A DNA stretch of 64,000 bases from AP-15 sp963724435 (GTDB lineage Bacteria; Pseudomonadota; Alphaproteobacteria; ATCC43930; CGMCC-115725). This document shows positions 47,219 through 55,510 of the stretch, in pieces. The first letter of the stretch is position 1. The number at the start of each line of letters is the position of its first letter. The DNA lies in assembly GCA_963724435.1 (NCBI GenBank), contig CAVRUN010000006.1, positions 186,001 through 250,000 of the forward strand, read 5' to 3'. Under the pieces are notes generated by a model, which was not told the DNA's origin, made no database searches, and was given only the letters and a program-made list of their open reading frames with translations. Position numbers and translations under genes: made by a program.

Positions 47219-47333
47219 GGCCGATCAGGTTCTCGACTTTACTCATTCAGCGGTGCGGGAACAATTATCGGATTGTGACAATATTGCGGCCAGACGTAAG
47301 CACTTCGTCCTGAAACTTCGTCGCTCCTGCTGA
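47217..47333 (+). CDS. Possible 38-residue small protein
   Basis: A short open frame MADQVLDFTHSAVREQLSDC, rich in Arg and Lys at its end, starts at an ATG that overlaps the start of the IalB-like gene on the other strand. Its support is a good ribosome site (GGGAGG four bases before the ATG). It has no recognisable family and could be chance. Confidence 0.25.
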   Translation: MADQVLDFTHSAVREQLSDCDNIAARRKHFVLKLRRSC

Positions 47334-47705
47334 CAACATCTCGGGGCGATGCTTGAATGCGCTCAGCGAGCGCGCATCCAGAGTACGCGTTGTGCCGCTA
47401 GTTTAGTCAAAACTCTATTAAACCGGCGAACTAATTCGTTGCCTAATTGGTTCAATCGGCGCGTACATCAAACGTTAACCTTGAATTCGCTTTCTTTCTT
47501 GCGCAAACAGCGCTAGGTGTAACGGTGAGCCACAAAAATCAAAGTGTAATGGAACTGAATTGCTTGGATCACGTTCGGCTGCGGGGCGAGGATTAGTCCG
47601 CCTGCGGGAGTCGTTTCTGCATCGAAATTCTTCGGCATACGCGAACCCGCTGCTATCGAGTGCACAACGCTGACCCGGCCAATTCACAACATTCAAGGGT
47701 GATGA
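47334..47705. other. AT-richer upstream region of the epimerase gene
   Basis: No gene is supported. There is a 5-bp hairpin GCGCT/AGCGC at 47359-47373. The part from about 47400 to 47480 is AT-rich (TTTAGTCAAAACTCTATTAA) and probably carries the epimerase promoter. Base use contrasts with the flanking core genes. Confidence 0.4.
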
Positions 47706-48665
47706 ATGGCTTGCTATCTGGTAACCGGTGGTGCTGGCTTTATCGGCTCGCATTTGGTCGATGCGCTAATCGGTGACGGGCATTCGGTTCGGGTGCTCGA
47801 CAATCTAACCAGCGGTAGCCTCAAAAACATCCCCGTAAAAGCAGTTTTTATCAAAGGTGATATTACTGATCCCGAAGTCGTCGCGCAGGCGCTTGAGGGC
47901 GTCGACGGGTGCTTTCACTTGGCTGCGATCGCCTCCGTAGAACAATGCAAACGAGACTGGCTGCGAACACATCAAGTTAATTTAACAGGGGCTATTAACG
48001 TGTTTGACGCGGTACGGCGCGCAAGCACGGCGGGGAAACTCCCGATCGTCTATGCCTCTTCGGCCGCCGTCTACGGAAATTACGGTGCTGAGCCCGCACG
48101 CGAAGAGGGTCGCGCGCTGCCATTGAGTGCGTACGGCGCCGACAAGCTGGGCTGTGAGATGCAGGCTCGAGCCGCTGGGTTAGCTTACGGGCTATGCACT
48201 GTCGGGTTGCGCTTTTTTAATATTTATGGCCCTCGACAAGACCCGCGTTCTCCCTATTCCGGAGTGATCGCGATCTTTCTCGACCGATTGCGGCGCGGCG
48301 AGCCGATCGAGATTTTCGGAGATGGAAATCAAGTGCGGGATTTCACCTACGTGTCTGATGCGGTTGGGGCCGCGAAGCGGGCGATGGCGGCGGCAAGCCC
48401 GTCGGCTCCGGTGTTCAACATTTGCACTGGCAACGGGACGACTATCCGGCGACTTGCCGAAATGACCGCCGATTTGTGTCAGACCGCGCTCGTCGCCCGT
48501 CACCGTCCGGCGCGCTGTGGTGAAGTACCGGTGTCGATCGGAGATCCGACGCGAGCAGCACGGGAATTGGGCTTCGGTGCAAGGATCGATTTGCCACAGG
48601 GTTTGGCGCTAACGCTCGAGGCGCCCCACTCTGCCGAATTAGCTGCGGCCCCAGCGCTGGCCTAA
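47706..48665 (+). CDS. NAD-dependent sugar-nucleotide epimerase/dehydratase (extended SDR)
   Basis: The 319-residue protein is an extended SDR like UDP-glucose 4-epimerase. It has TGGAGFIGSHLVDALI at 7-22, YASSAAVYGN, and the catalytic Tyr-x3-Lys in SAYGADKLG, followed by GLRFFNIYGPRQDP, where the sugar-nucleotide contacts lie. It would act on a UDP- or other NDP-sugar for a cell-surface glycan. AAGGG lies before the ATG. It stands alone, in a stretch of slightly lower GC, with no other polysaccharide gene nearby. Confidence 0.88.
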   Translation: MACYLVTGGAGFIGSHLVDALIGDGHSVRVLDNLTSGSLKNIPVKAVFIKGDITDPEVVAQALEGVDGCFHLAAIASVEQCKRDWLRTHQVNLTGAINVFDAVRRASTAGKLPIVYASSAAVYGNYGAEPAREEGRALPLSAYGADKLGCEMQARAAGLAYGLCTVGLRFFNIYGPRQDPRSPYSGVIAIFLDRLRRGEPIEIFGDGNQVRDFTYVSDAVGAAKRAMAAASPSAPVFNICTGNGTTIRRLAEMTADLCQTALVARHRPARCGEVPVSIGDPTRAARELGFGARIDLPQGLALTLEAPHSAELAAAPALA

Positions 48666-48831
48666 ATTGCTAGCGTCAACTGACGTCGCCGGAACACCAT
48701 CCCACCCGCCCCTCTAAGGCTCGTGCAGACGGCATCTCGCCCGTAAGTGACTGACGACGTGCGGCTCGCTGGGGGTTGCGCGTGTTAGCGGAGAGGGATT
48801 TCGCGCCATCTCCCTATTCTGGGTTTGCACG

Positions 48832-49149
48832 CTAGCCGCTCGGTTTATCGAGTAGCAGCTGGCCGTCACGGCGAATACGGCTGATTATCCTTTTGGAAAG
48901 CAAGCTCAGTAGGAGCGGCAGGCCAAGTTCGACCCGCACAAGCTTGTCCTCAACATCGATGCGCCCGACGATATTCTGCCGCATCGCGCTCAGGCTGAAA
49001 TCGAGCCTGTAAGCAGCCCAGCTGTACTCGATCGAGCTGACGAAGGCGGCGAGCTGGCCGCGAATATACCCGAGCCCTTGATCGAGCCGACGCTTCGCCT
49101 CTTCGCGGCCAAGTTGGTGCGAAATGGTCACCACTATGGGGTCTGGCAT
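48832..49149 (-). CDS. Polyhydroxyalkanoic acid system family protein
   Basis: The 105-residue protein starts with PIVVTISHQLGREEAKRRLD and contains IEYSWAAYRLDFSLSAMRQN and VGRIDVEDKLVRVELGLP. This is the pattern of the small PHA-system family (a granule-associated or regulatory protein). The fold resembles a small START/SRPBCC-like beta sheet with a long helix. No PHA synthase is in the window, so the role in storage polymer is by family only. Confidence 0.8.
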   Translation of the reverse strand: MPDPIVVTISHQLGREEAKRRLDQGLGYIRGQLAAFVSSIEYSWAAYRLDFSLSAMRQNIVGRIDVEDKLVRVELGLPLLLSLLSKRIISRIRRDGQLLLDKPSG

Positions 49150-49399
49150 TAACTATCCCCGAACTCGTTGCCCGATAGTCAACAGTGAGCGGCCCTTACT
49201 ATCCCGATGTGCTCGGGATTACATAGATGTCGACCGCCGGCCATTTCACCCTCCGCGCCGCTCATATCTGCCGCTAGGGCGCATCCAGCCTCGCGCGTAA
49301 CGCGATCGCCTTTTCCGCTGCTATATCGACTGTTTCAGGAGGACCTAGCCGCGAAAGCGCTCGCTCCAAACCAACCTGACCTGAACTTGTTGGAACGAT

Positions 49400-49476
49400 T
49401 GGTAGCGGGGGAGGGATTTGAACCCCCGACCTTGGGATTATGATTCCCCTGCTCTAACCAGCTGAGCTACCCCGCC
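49400..49476 (-). tRNA. tRNA-Met (anticodon CAU, elongator type)
   Basis: Read on the minus strand, the 77-base cloverleaf starts GGCGGGG. The D-arm is GCTCAGCTGGTTAGAGC, the anticodon loop is ATCATAA flanked by GGGGA/TCCC, and the T-arm is GGGGGTTCAAATCCCTC. The 3' acceptor strand CCCCGCT is followed by A and an encoded CCA. The CAU anticodon without initiator features fits elongator Met; a CAU tRNA-Ile modified by TilS is the alternative. The 5' ten bases overlap the end of mnmA. Confidence 0.93.
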
Positions 49477-50660
49477 GCGGGCCCGGATATAGGAGAACGG
49501 GCGGTATGGGTCAAGCTGCGGCGCCCCTGGCCTAAATCTGGAGCGCGGCGGCGTATCCAACCACCGCCGAGCACGCGCTCGCCATCATAAAGAACCGCCG
49601 CCTGACCCGGCGCCACCCCCTCCACCGGTGTGTCGAGGACGAGTTCCGCCCGCTCAGCCGCGGCATTCGCCTGGAGGGTGGCCGCCACGGGCTGTTGCGC
49701 CGAACGCAATTTGACCATCAGCCGCACGCCGTCCGACGCAGGCGCCTGAAGCGGCAACCAATTGAGTTCCTCGATCTCGACCCGGTCTTCTGCCAACTCG
49801 GAGCGCATGCCGACCACGACGCGTCGGCTTTCGGGCTCAATAGCAAGAACGTGCAGCGGTTCGGTAGAGGCGATCCCGAGCCCCTTGCGCTGACCAACCG
49901 TGAAATGAACGATGCCGCGATGGCGACCAAGTACCCGGCCGTGCTGGTCGACAATATCGCCGGGCTCGGCGGCTTGCGGCCGCAGACGCGCGACCAGATC
50001 AGCATACGAGCCCTGTGGTACGAAACAGATATCCTGACTATCCGGCTTGTCGGCTACAGGGAGCCCAAATCGCCACGCCAATGCTCGGGTATCGTCCTTG
50101 GCAAAATCACCCAATGGGAACCGTAGAAAGTCGATTTCGGCGCGCGTTGTCGCGAACAGAAAATAGCTCTGGTCGCGAGCGGCGTCGCGGGCGCGGTGCA
50201 GTTCGGGTCCGTCCGGACCGCTAACGCGGCGCGCATAATGTCCGGTGGCGAGCGCCGACGCCCCAAGGTCCCGCGCCGTTTCCAGGAGATCGCGAAACTT
50301 CACGCGCTGATTACAGCGGACGCAGGGGATCGGGGTTTCACCGCGGCCATAGGCGTCGGCGAAATCTTCGATTACCCCTTTGCGGAACCGATGCTCGTAA
50401 TCGAGCACGTAGTGGGCGATGCCGAGCCGCTCGGCAACGCACGCCGCGTCGTGGATATCCTGCCCGGCGCAGCAGGCGCCTTTGCGCCCGACCGCGGCGC
50501 CGTGGTTGTAAAGCTGCAATGTGATGCCGACGACTTCGAACCCACGCTCGGCCAGCAAGGCCGCGGTCACCGATGAATCGACCCCGCCCGACATCGCCAC
50601 CACAATGCGGTGGTCGCTCGGATCGCCAGGGAGATCGAGATCCAGAAACGGTTCAATCAT
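49467..50660 (-). CDS. mnmA: tRNA-specific 2-thiouridylase
   Basis: The 397-residue enzyme thiolates U34 of Lys, Glu and Gln tRNAs, using ATP and persulfide sulfur from a cysteine desulfurase. The PP-loop SGGVDSS is at 24-30, the first catalytic Cys is in PIPCVRCNQ, and the second is in DSQDICFV. The family core ends at LGGGWIRR; about 23 extra residues follow before a TAG that is itself part of the downstream tRNA-Met (bases 8-10). The gene is 71 bases after tenA in the sulfur operon, so its sulfur donors are encoded upstream on the same transcript. Confidence 0.95.
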   Translation of the reverse strand: MIEPFLDLDLPGDPSDHRIVVAMSGGVDSSVTAALLAERGFEVVGITLQLYNHGAAVGRKGACCAGQDIHDAACVAERLGIAHYVLDYEHRFRKGVIEDFADAYGRGETPIPCVRCNQRVKFRDLLETARDLGASALATGHYARRVSGPDGPELHRARDAARDQSYFLFATTRAEIDFLRFPLGDFAKDDTRALAWRFGLPVADKPDSQDICFVPQGSYADLVARLRPQAAEPGDIVDQHGRVLGRHRGIVHFTVGQRKGLGIASTEPLHVLAIEPESRRVVVGMRSELAEDRVEIEELNWLPLQAPASDGVRLMVKLRSAQQPVAATLQANAAAERAELVLDTPVEGVAPGQAAVLYDGERVLGGGWIRRRAPDLGQGRRSLTHTARSPISGPAAG

Positions 50661-50731
50661 CGACCCGGACTATAGGGCGGCATCCTGCGGTTTCAACAGC
50701 GCCGGGATCGTCATGCGCCGGGCTGCCGGGC

Positions 50732-51403
50732 TCAGCGCGGTGCCGCTAGCCCCATCTGCCAAAAATCAGCTTCGAGCCGCGTCGCCGCCGCAAAATGCCG
50801 AGCGAGGGTTGAAAAGCGGCCTTCTCCGCCGCGGCGCGCGAATTGCTCATCAAGCGCGGCTTCGGCCTCGCGGGCGAGCTCCTGATATTCGGCCCCCGAA
50901 TACATCTCGAGCCATTCTCGGTAAGGATTGCCGTCGAGCATCGCAGCCCCGTCGGCAATACGCTCAGCGGCGATCACGGCATAGCCGATTATGCAAGGTG
51001 CGAGCGCAGTTTCGAGATCGAGCCGGTCGCCGGCGAGGCCGCAGTCGAGCACAAAGCGGGTATAGGCGATTGTCGCCAGTTCTTCCGGCTCGGCCGCCAT
51101 CGCCGCCTCCGACAGACCCCAGCCGCGGCAATAATCGACATGAAGCCCGATCTCGACATCCAGGGTCGTTGCAACCAGGCGCTGAGCCCGGCGCATCTCC
51201 GCGAGCGTGTCGGATTTATAGACCGCTAATCCCCAGGCACGCGCGAAATGAATAAGAAACAGGTAATCCTGGGTCAGGTAACGGCGAAAGCACGCCTCCG
51301 GCAATTGCCCTGACGCCAACGTCATGACGAAGTCATGTCGTGTGTAATCGTGCCAGCTTTCCGCCGCTGACGCCCGCAGGCGCGAGAACAGCCCGTCTGC
51401 CAT
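50732..51403 (-). CDS. tenA: TenA-family aminopyrimidine aminohydrolase/thiaminase II
   Basis: The 223-residue all-helical protein has TenA landmarks: the early aromatic-rich stretch FRRYLTQDYLFLIHFARAWG, the active-site Cys in APCIIGYAVIAAERI, YREWLEMYSGAEYQ, and a C-terminal catalytic Glu in LEADFWQMG. TenA salvages the thiamine pyrimidine. It is 16 bases after the ferredoxin gene, so it belongs to the sulfur operon. The link may be that thiamine synthesis also draws sulfur from cysteine desulfurase. Confidence 0.87.
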   Translation of the reverse strand: MADGLFSRLRASAAESWHDYTRHDFVMTLASGQLPEACFRRYLTQDYLFLIHFARAWGLAVYKSDTLAEMRRAQRLVATTLDVEIGLHVDYCRGWGLSEAAMAAEPEELATIAYTRFVLDCGLAGDRLDLETALAPCIIGYAVIAAERIADGAAMLDGNPYREWLEMYSGAEYQELAREAEAALDEQFARRGGEGRFSTLARHFAAATRLEADFWQMGLAAPR

Positions 51404-51419
51404 TTGCTTGCCGGCCGCC

Positions 51420-51752
51420 TCAGCCGAGCAACAGGTTGCGGGTCGCGGCGGGCAGGCGGACGATCAGGCCGTCGAGTTCCTCGGTGATGATGATTTGGCA
51501 GCCGAGGCGCGATGTCGTGGTTAGATTAAAGGCGAGGTCGAGCATGTCCTCCTCGTCCTCAGTCGCCTCTTTCAGCAGCTCGTACCATTCGGGATCGATA
51601 ATTACGTGACAGGTGGAGCAAGCGAGCGAGCCCTCGCACGCGCCTTCGATATCGATCCCGTTGCGATGGGCAATCTCAAGCACCGACAGACCGAGTGGGG
51701 CATCGACCGCGCGTGCGGTTCCGTCGCGCTCTATAAAGATCATTGTCGGCAT
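51420..51752 (-). CDS. fdx: ISC-type 2Fe-2S ferredoxin
   Basis: The 110-residue adrenodoxin-type ferredoxin has cluster ligands Cys39, Cys45, Cys48 (CEGSLACSTCHVI) and Cys85 (RLGCQI). It gives electrons for iron-sulfur cluster assembly. The start overlaps the stop of the Hsp70-like gene; GTG, ATG (51752) and a later ATG are all possible, and I chose the first ATG. This is its normal position at the end of an isc cluster. Confidence 0.93.
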   Translation of the reverse strand: MPTMIFIERDGTARAVDAPLGLSVLEIAHRNGIDIEGACEGSLACSTCHVIIDPEWYELLKEATEDEEDMLDLAFNLTTTSRLGCQIIITEELDGLIVRLPAATRNLLLG

Positions 51753-52210
51753 CACGCCGTCGGATTGTCGGACCGCGGCGCCAGATTCTCGGCGAGCATC
51801 GCGGCCGATAGTGCCCGCTCTATTCCCGGCGGGAGTTCGCTAGCGGCGACCAAGCGCAGCAGGAGCAAACCCGCGGCTTCCGCTGCAGTGGCGACCATTG
51901 CCACATCGGGGCTGCCGCATAACTCCGGCGCAAGGGCGATTACTGCGTGGGTTACCGGTCGGGCGAGAGCGCGCTCGGCCCGCAGCCGGGCCGCTTCGAA
52001 CAGCTCCTGCCACTGGGCAGCCGCGGCTCCATCGGCGGGTACGACTAAATTGCTTTCAAACCCTTCCCGATCGGGGAGCAGCGTCGGGTTGCCACCGACC
52101 GACAATGCGACATCTGCTAATTGACCGCTGGCGTCGATGCCGATCGCCGCGCCCGGCATGTTCGGATCGGTCGGCCCACCCTCCGGTTCCTCGATCTGGA
52201 ACAATTTCAT
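51752..52210 (-). CDS. Short Hsp70/HscA-like remnant domain in the isc operon
   Basis: The 152-residue protein lies exactly where hscBA would be. Two segments resemble the Hsp70 ATPase domain. Residues 21-48 (AAIGIDASGQLADVALSVGG) align with the GIDxGTTNS phosphate loop plus the PEVLPD region. Residues 83-125 (ARPVTHAVIALAPELCGSPD, then AAEAAGLLLLRLVAASE) align with the V-AVITVPA...AGL-VLRL-NEPTAA block. The GTT motif is lost, and the rest of the ATPase and the whole substrate domain are absent. It cannot be a normal chaperone. It may be a decayed HscA that kept a binding role. It is coupled to fdx by overlap. Confidence 0.6.
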   Translation of the reverse strand: MKLFQIEEPEGGPTDPNMPGAAIGIDASGQLADVALSVGGNPTLLPDREGFESNLVVPADGAAAAQWQELFEAARLRAERALARPVTHAVIALAPELCGSPDVAMVATAAEAAGLLLLRLVAASELPPGIERALSAAMLAENLAPRSDNPTA

Positions 52211-52282
52211 CCGAACCGGTCTCGCTCAATATGTGGTGGTTATGCGCCTCGTTCCGCGCTTTTATCCCTGAATAGATCCAAC

Positions 52283-52624
52283 TCAGACGTGGAAAGACTC
52301 GCCGCAGCCGCACCGGCCTTTTTCGTTCGGGTTACGAAATGTAAAGCCGCTCTGCAGCTTTTCTTCAACGTAATCCATCTCGGTGCCGAGGATGAACATG
52401 ACCGCTTTCGGATCGATTAACACGGTCACTCCCTTGTCCTCGACGATCTCGTCGAATTTGCCTTTTTCATCGGCATATTCGATCGTGTAGCTGAGACCGG
52501 AACAACCGCGCGCACGCACGCCAACCCTGACCCCGACGGACGGCTTGCCACGCCCTGCAAGCAGCGCCTGGATCCGCTGTGCTGCGGCTTCGGTTACCGT
52601 AAGCGCCTGCTTTTTCGCCCGCAT
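52283..52624 (-). CDS. iscA: Iron-sulfur cluster assembly A-type protein
   Basis: The 113-residue protein has the A-type fold with the three cluster-binding cysteines: Cys41 in ARGCSGLSY and Cys105/Cys107 in GRCGCGESF. A-type carriers bind Fe or an Fe-S cluster and pass it to client enzymes. It follows iscS by 28 bases. No IscU scaffold gene lies between them, so a cluster would have to be built elsewhere, for instance on SUF proteins, or IscA may be the receiving carrier. Confidence 0.93.
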   Translation of the reverse strand: MRAKKQALTVTEAAAQRIQALLAGRGKPSVGVRVGVRARGCSGLSYTIEYADEKGKFDEIVEDKGVTVLIDPKAVMFILGTEMDYVEEKLQSGFTFRNPNEKGRCGCGESFHV

Positions 52625-52652
52625 GCGTTTCTCCGATCGAGAATTTCAATCT

Positions 52653-53888
52653 TTATGTGGGGTCGCCGACAGGTTGCCGCATCACCGCATCGTCCGTGAG
52701 GCGCGCGGCGGCCGCAGCCAGCGCGTCGACCGCAAAATCGACCTCTGCGGCGGTGTTAAAGCGGCCGATCCCGATACGAATGGCCGAATTTGCTACCGGA
52801 TCGGGAAGGCCGAGTGCACGCAGCACATAGGACGGCTCAATTTTGGCGGAGGTACAGGCCGAGCCGGTGGAAATCGCGATAGCCGGACACGCCTCGATCA
52901 AAGACGGGGCCTCGATCCCCGGAAAACTCAGGTTGAGATTACCGGCAAGACGCCGCTCAGCGTCGCCATTGAGCGTGAGCCCGGAAACCCGGCGCGACAA
53001 GCCCTGATGCAGCCGGTCGCGCAATTGGCGCAGACGCAGCGCCTCGTCCGGCATCTCTTGCGCGGCGATCGCGGCGGCGCGGCCTAGGCCGACGCAAAGC
53101 GGCGTCGGCAGCGTGCCGGAGCGCAGGCCGCGCTCCTGCCCGCCACCATCGATCAACGGCAGCAGGCGAACACGCGGACGGCGGCGCACGTAGAGCACGC
53201 CGATCCCTTTCGGCCCATAGAGCTTGTGGCCGGAAACTGACATCAGATCGATATGCATCGCTTCAACATCGAGCGAGATCTTGCCCGCTGCCTGCGCCGC
53301 ATCGGTGTGAAACAACACGCCGCGAGCGCGGCACAACGCGCCGATTTCGGCAAGCGGTTGGATGACTCCGATCTCGTTATGCGCCGCTAAAACCGAGACC
53401 AAGAGAGTGTGCTCAGTCAGCGCGGCTTCGAGCTTGTCGAGCGCCACCAGGCCGCTCGGTTCGACCGGCACATAGGTTACCGCGAACCCCTCACGCTCCA
53501 ATTGCGCGCAGCTTTCGAGCACGCATTTGTGCTCGGTCGTCAAGGTTACGATGTGATTGCGGATGCTGCGGCCAGCCTGAGAATAGGCGCGAGAAAAGTG
53601 CGCCGCACCCTTGATGGCGAGATTATTGGCCTCGGTCGCTCCCGAAGTGAAAACGATCTCGCGGGGGTCGGCGTGAATCAGCGCCGCGATCTCGTCGCGC
53701 GCCTCCTCGACCGCCGCCGCCGCGATATGACCGTAGCTGTGGCTGGTGCTGTGCGGGTTGCCGAAATGCTCGGTGAAAAATGGCAGCATTGCCTCGAGCA
53801 CGCGGGGGTCGACCCGGGTCGTCGCCTGATTGTCGAGATAGACCGGCGGCGTGTTGGCCTCCCAGTGTCTCACAGCAGGTACGCTCAT
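52653..53888 (-). CDS. iscS: Cysteine desulfurase, IscS type
   Basis: The 411-residue PLP enzyme converts cysteine to alanine plus a protein-bound persulfide. PLP-Lys222 is in VSGHKLYGPKGIG, His120 in TTEHKCVLES, and the persulfide Cys345 in STGSACTSAKIEPSYVL, on the long flexible loop of group I enzymes. The ATG at 53888 overlaps the stop of the preceding NifS-like gene by four bases. It supplies sulfur for clusters and probably for MnmA encoded downstream. Confidence 0.95.
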   Translation of the reverse strand: MSVPAVRHWEANTPPVYLDNQATTRVDPRVLEAMLPFFTEHFGNPHSTSHSYGHIAAAAVEEARDEIAALIHADPREIVFTSGATEANNLAIKGAAHFSRAYSQAGRSIRNHIVTLTTEHKCVLESCAQLEREGFAVTYVPVEPSGLVALDKLEAALTEHTLLVSVLAAHNEIGVIQPLAEIGALCRARGVLFHTDAAQAAGKISLDVEAMHIDLMSVSGHKLYGPKGIGVLYVRRRPRVRLLPLIDGGGQERGLRSGTLPTPLCVGLGRAAAIAAQEMPDEALRLRQLRDRLHQGLSRRVSGLTLNGDAERRLAGNLNLSFPGIEAPSLIEACPAIAISTGSACTSAKIEPSYVLRALGLPDPVANSAIRIGIGRFNTAAEVDFAVDALAAAAARLTDDAVMRQPVGDPT

Positions 53889-55030
53889 GCAGCCCGCGCC
53901 TCCCGGGCAAAGCCGCGCCGGCGGCGGTAAAGCGCGGTCCACGAACGGATAAATCGGTCTATGTCGTCCTCGGTCGTACTCCAGCCGAGGCTGACACGGA
54001 TGGTTGATGACGCAATCTCGACCGGTAGCCCCATTGCCGCCAACACGTGGCTCGGCCCAACCTTACCCGACGAGCAGGCGGCGCCGGCGCTGACCATAAC
54101 GCCGTCGAGGTCGAGGGCGATTACCTGGGTTTCGGCCGACATACCGGGCATCGCAATCGCCGTGGTGTTTGGCAATCGCGGAACGTCACCGCCGACGACG
54201 ATCGCCTCGGGCCCCGCGGCGATGATTTCCGCTTCGAGCGTGTCGCGTAACCGGCGAACGTGCTGATTAAACGCAAGCTCCGCTTTTGCGACCCGAGCAG
54301 CGGCCGCAAAGCCGACAATGCCGAGCATATTTTCGGTGCCGGCGCGGCGCCCACGCTCTTGTCCGCCACCGCAAAAAATCGGGGTCAGATCCACTCCGGG
54401 CATCAGAATGACTGCGCCGATACCCGATGGCCCGCCCAGTTTGTGAGCGGACAAGGTTAACAGGTCGGCGTCAATCTCGGCCATATCGAGCGAGAGCTTG
54501 CCGGCGGCTTGGACGGCATCGCAGTGAAACAGCGCGCCATGCGCATGCGCCAGTGCCGCGATCTCTGCCACCAGCTGGATGACACCCGTCTCATTGTTGG
54601 CGAGCATCACCGAAACCAGCGCTGGTCGATTCTCGCTCGCCAGCATCGTCGCCAGCGCATCCAACCGGACGCGGCCATGCGGATCAACCGGGATCCGTTC
54701 GGCTTCGGGGACGGCGCGTAAGACGGAATCGTGCTCCACCGCCGACGCCAGGACCCGTTCCCGACCGGCGCCACGAAGGGCAAGGTGATTGGCCTCGGTG
54801 CCGCCGCTGCCAAACACGACATTTTCGGGCAGCGCCCCGATCATCGCCGCAACCGCGGCGCGGCTGTCTTCAACCATCCGCCTGGTGCTGCGGCCCCAGC
54901 GATGGACCGAGGACGGGTTGCCGCACCGCTCCAACGCCGCCGTCATCGCGACAACGGCCTCGGGGCGCAGTGGCGCCGTCGCGTTCCAATCGAGATAGGT
55001 GCTCGGGCGAGGCCCGCTTCGACCGATCAT
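53885..55030 (-). CDS. Second cysteine desulfurase, NifS-like
   Basis: The 381-residue PLP enzyme is a paralogue of the adjacent IscS. His100 is in SAVEHDSVL, PLP-Lys197 in SAHKLGGPSGIG, and the loop Cys319 in SAGAACSSGKVGPSHVL. All catalytic residues are intact, so both copies should be active. The loop sequence (CSSGKVGPS) is NifS-like rather than IscS-like, hinting at a different acceptor. The start overlaps the iscR stop as ATGA. Confidence 0.92.
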   Translation of the reverse strand: MIGRSGPRPSTYLDWNATAPLRPEAVVAMTAALERCGNPSSVHRWGRSTRRMVEDSRAAVAAMIGALPENVVFGSGGTEANHLALRGAGRERVLASAVEHDSVLRAVPEAERIPVDPHGRVRLDALATMLASENRPALVSVMLANNETGVIQLVAEIAALAHAHGALFHCDAVQAAGKLSLDMAEIDADLLTLSAHKLGGPSGIGAVILMPGVDLTPIFCGGGQERGRRAGTENMLGIVGFAAAARVAKAELAFNQHVRRLRDTLEAEIIAAGPEAIVVGGDVPRLPNTTAIAMPGMSAETQVIALDLDGVMVSAGAACSSGKVGPSHVLAAMGLPVEIASSTIRVSLGWSTTEDDIDRFIRSWTALYRRRRGFAREARAA

Positions 55031-55500
55031 CGGTCTTCCGTCAAGGCAGCGGCCAGGTTCTGGCAATGCAGCCGACCGCTGGTGCCGAGCACACGATGCT
55101 CGCAGATATCGGCGAGCGAGACTGAGCTCAGGTAAAGATGAATTTGGTTTCCCAACTCTTCCCAGAGATCGTGAGTCATGCAGCGGGTGGGGGTGCCACG
55201 GCAGCCGATCGGCGCGCCTGGGGTGCAGCGTGTCGCCCGAATTGGCTCGTCGACCGCAACGATAATGTCGGCAATGCGAATGTCGTCGCGATCATGTCCA
55301 AGCAGATAACCGCCGCCCGGCCCCCGCACGCTTTTTACCAGCCCACCCTTGCGCAGCATCGCAAAGAGCTGTTCCAGATAGGACAGCGAGATCTCCTGAC
55401 GCTCGGCGATCTCGGCAAGTGCGACCGGCCCGCTGCCGCTGTGCTGCGCGAGATCGACCATTGCCATCACCGCGTAGCGGCCTTTGGTGCTAAGCCTCAC
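55027..55500 (-). CDS. iscR: Rrf2/IscR-family iron-sulfur-sensing regulator
   Basis: The 157-residue regulator starts at a GTG (55500): VRLSTKGRYAVMAMVDLAQH is the standard Rrf2 N-terminus, and GAGGA is seven bases upstream. The recognition helix is in the winged helix near 28-50. Cluster ligands Cys92, Cys100 and Cys107 (RCTPGAPIGCRGTPTRCMTH), plus a nearby His110, match IscR. It probably represses or activates its own operon according to Fe-S supply. It lies 10 bases after cysE. Confidence 0.92.
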   Translation of the reverse strand: MRLSTKGRYAVMAMVDLAQHSGSGPVALAEIAERQEISLSYLEQLFAMLRKGGLVKSVRGPGGGYLLGHDRDDIRIADIIVAVDEPIRATRCTPGAPIGCRGTPTRCMTHDLWEELGNQIHLYLSSVSLADICEHRVLGTSGRLHCQNLAAALTEDR

Positions 55501-55510
55501 CCGACAATCC

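Noticed and set aside
49207..49443. 78-codon plus-strand open frame near the tRNA
   Set aside because: Its C-terminal part (VAGEGFEPPTLGL) is the familiar spurious translation of antisense tRNA sequence.
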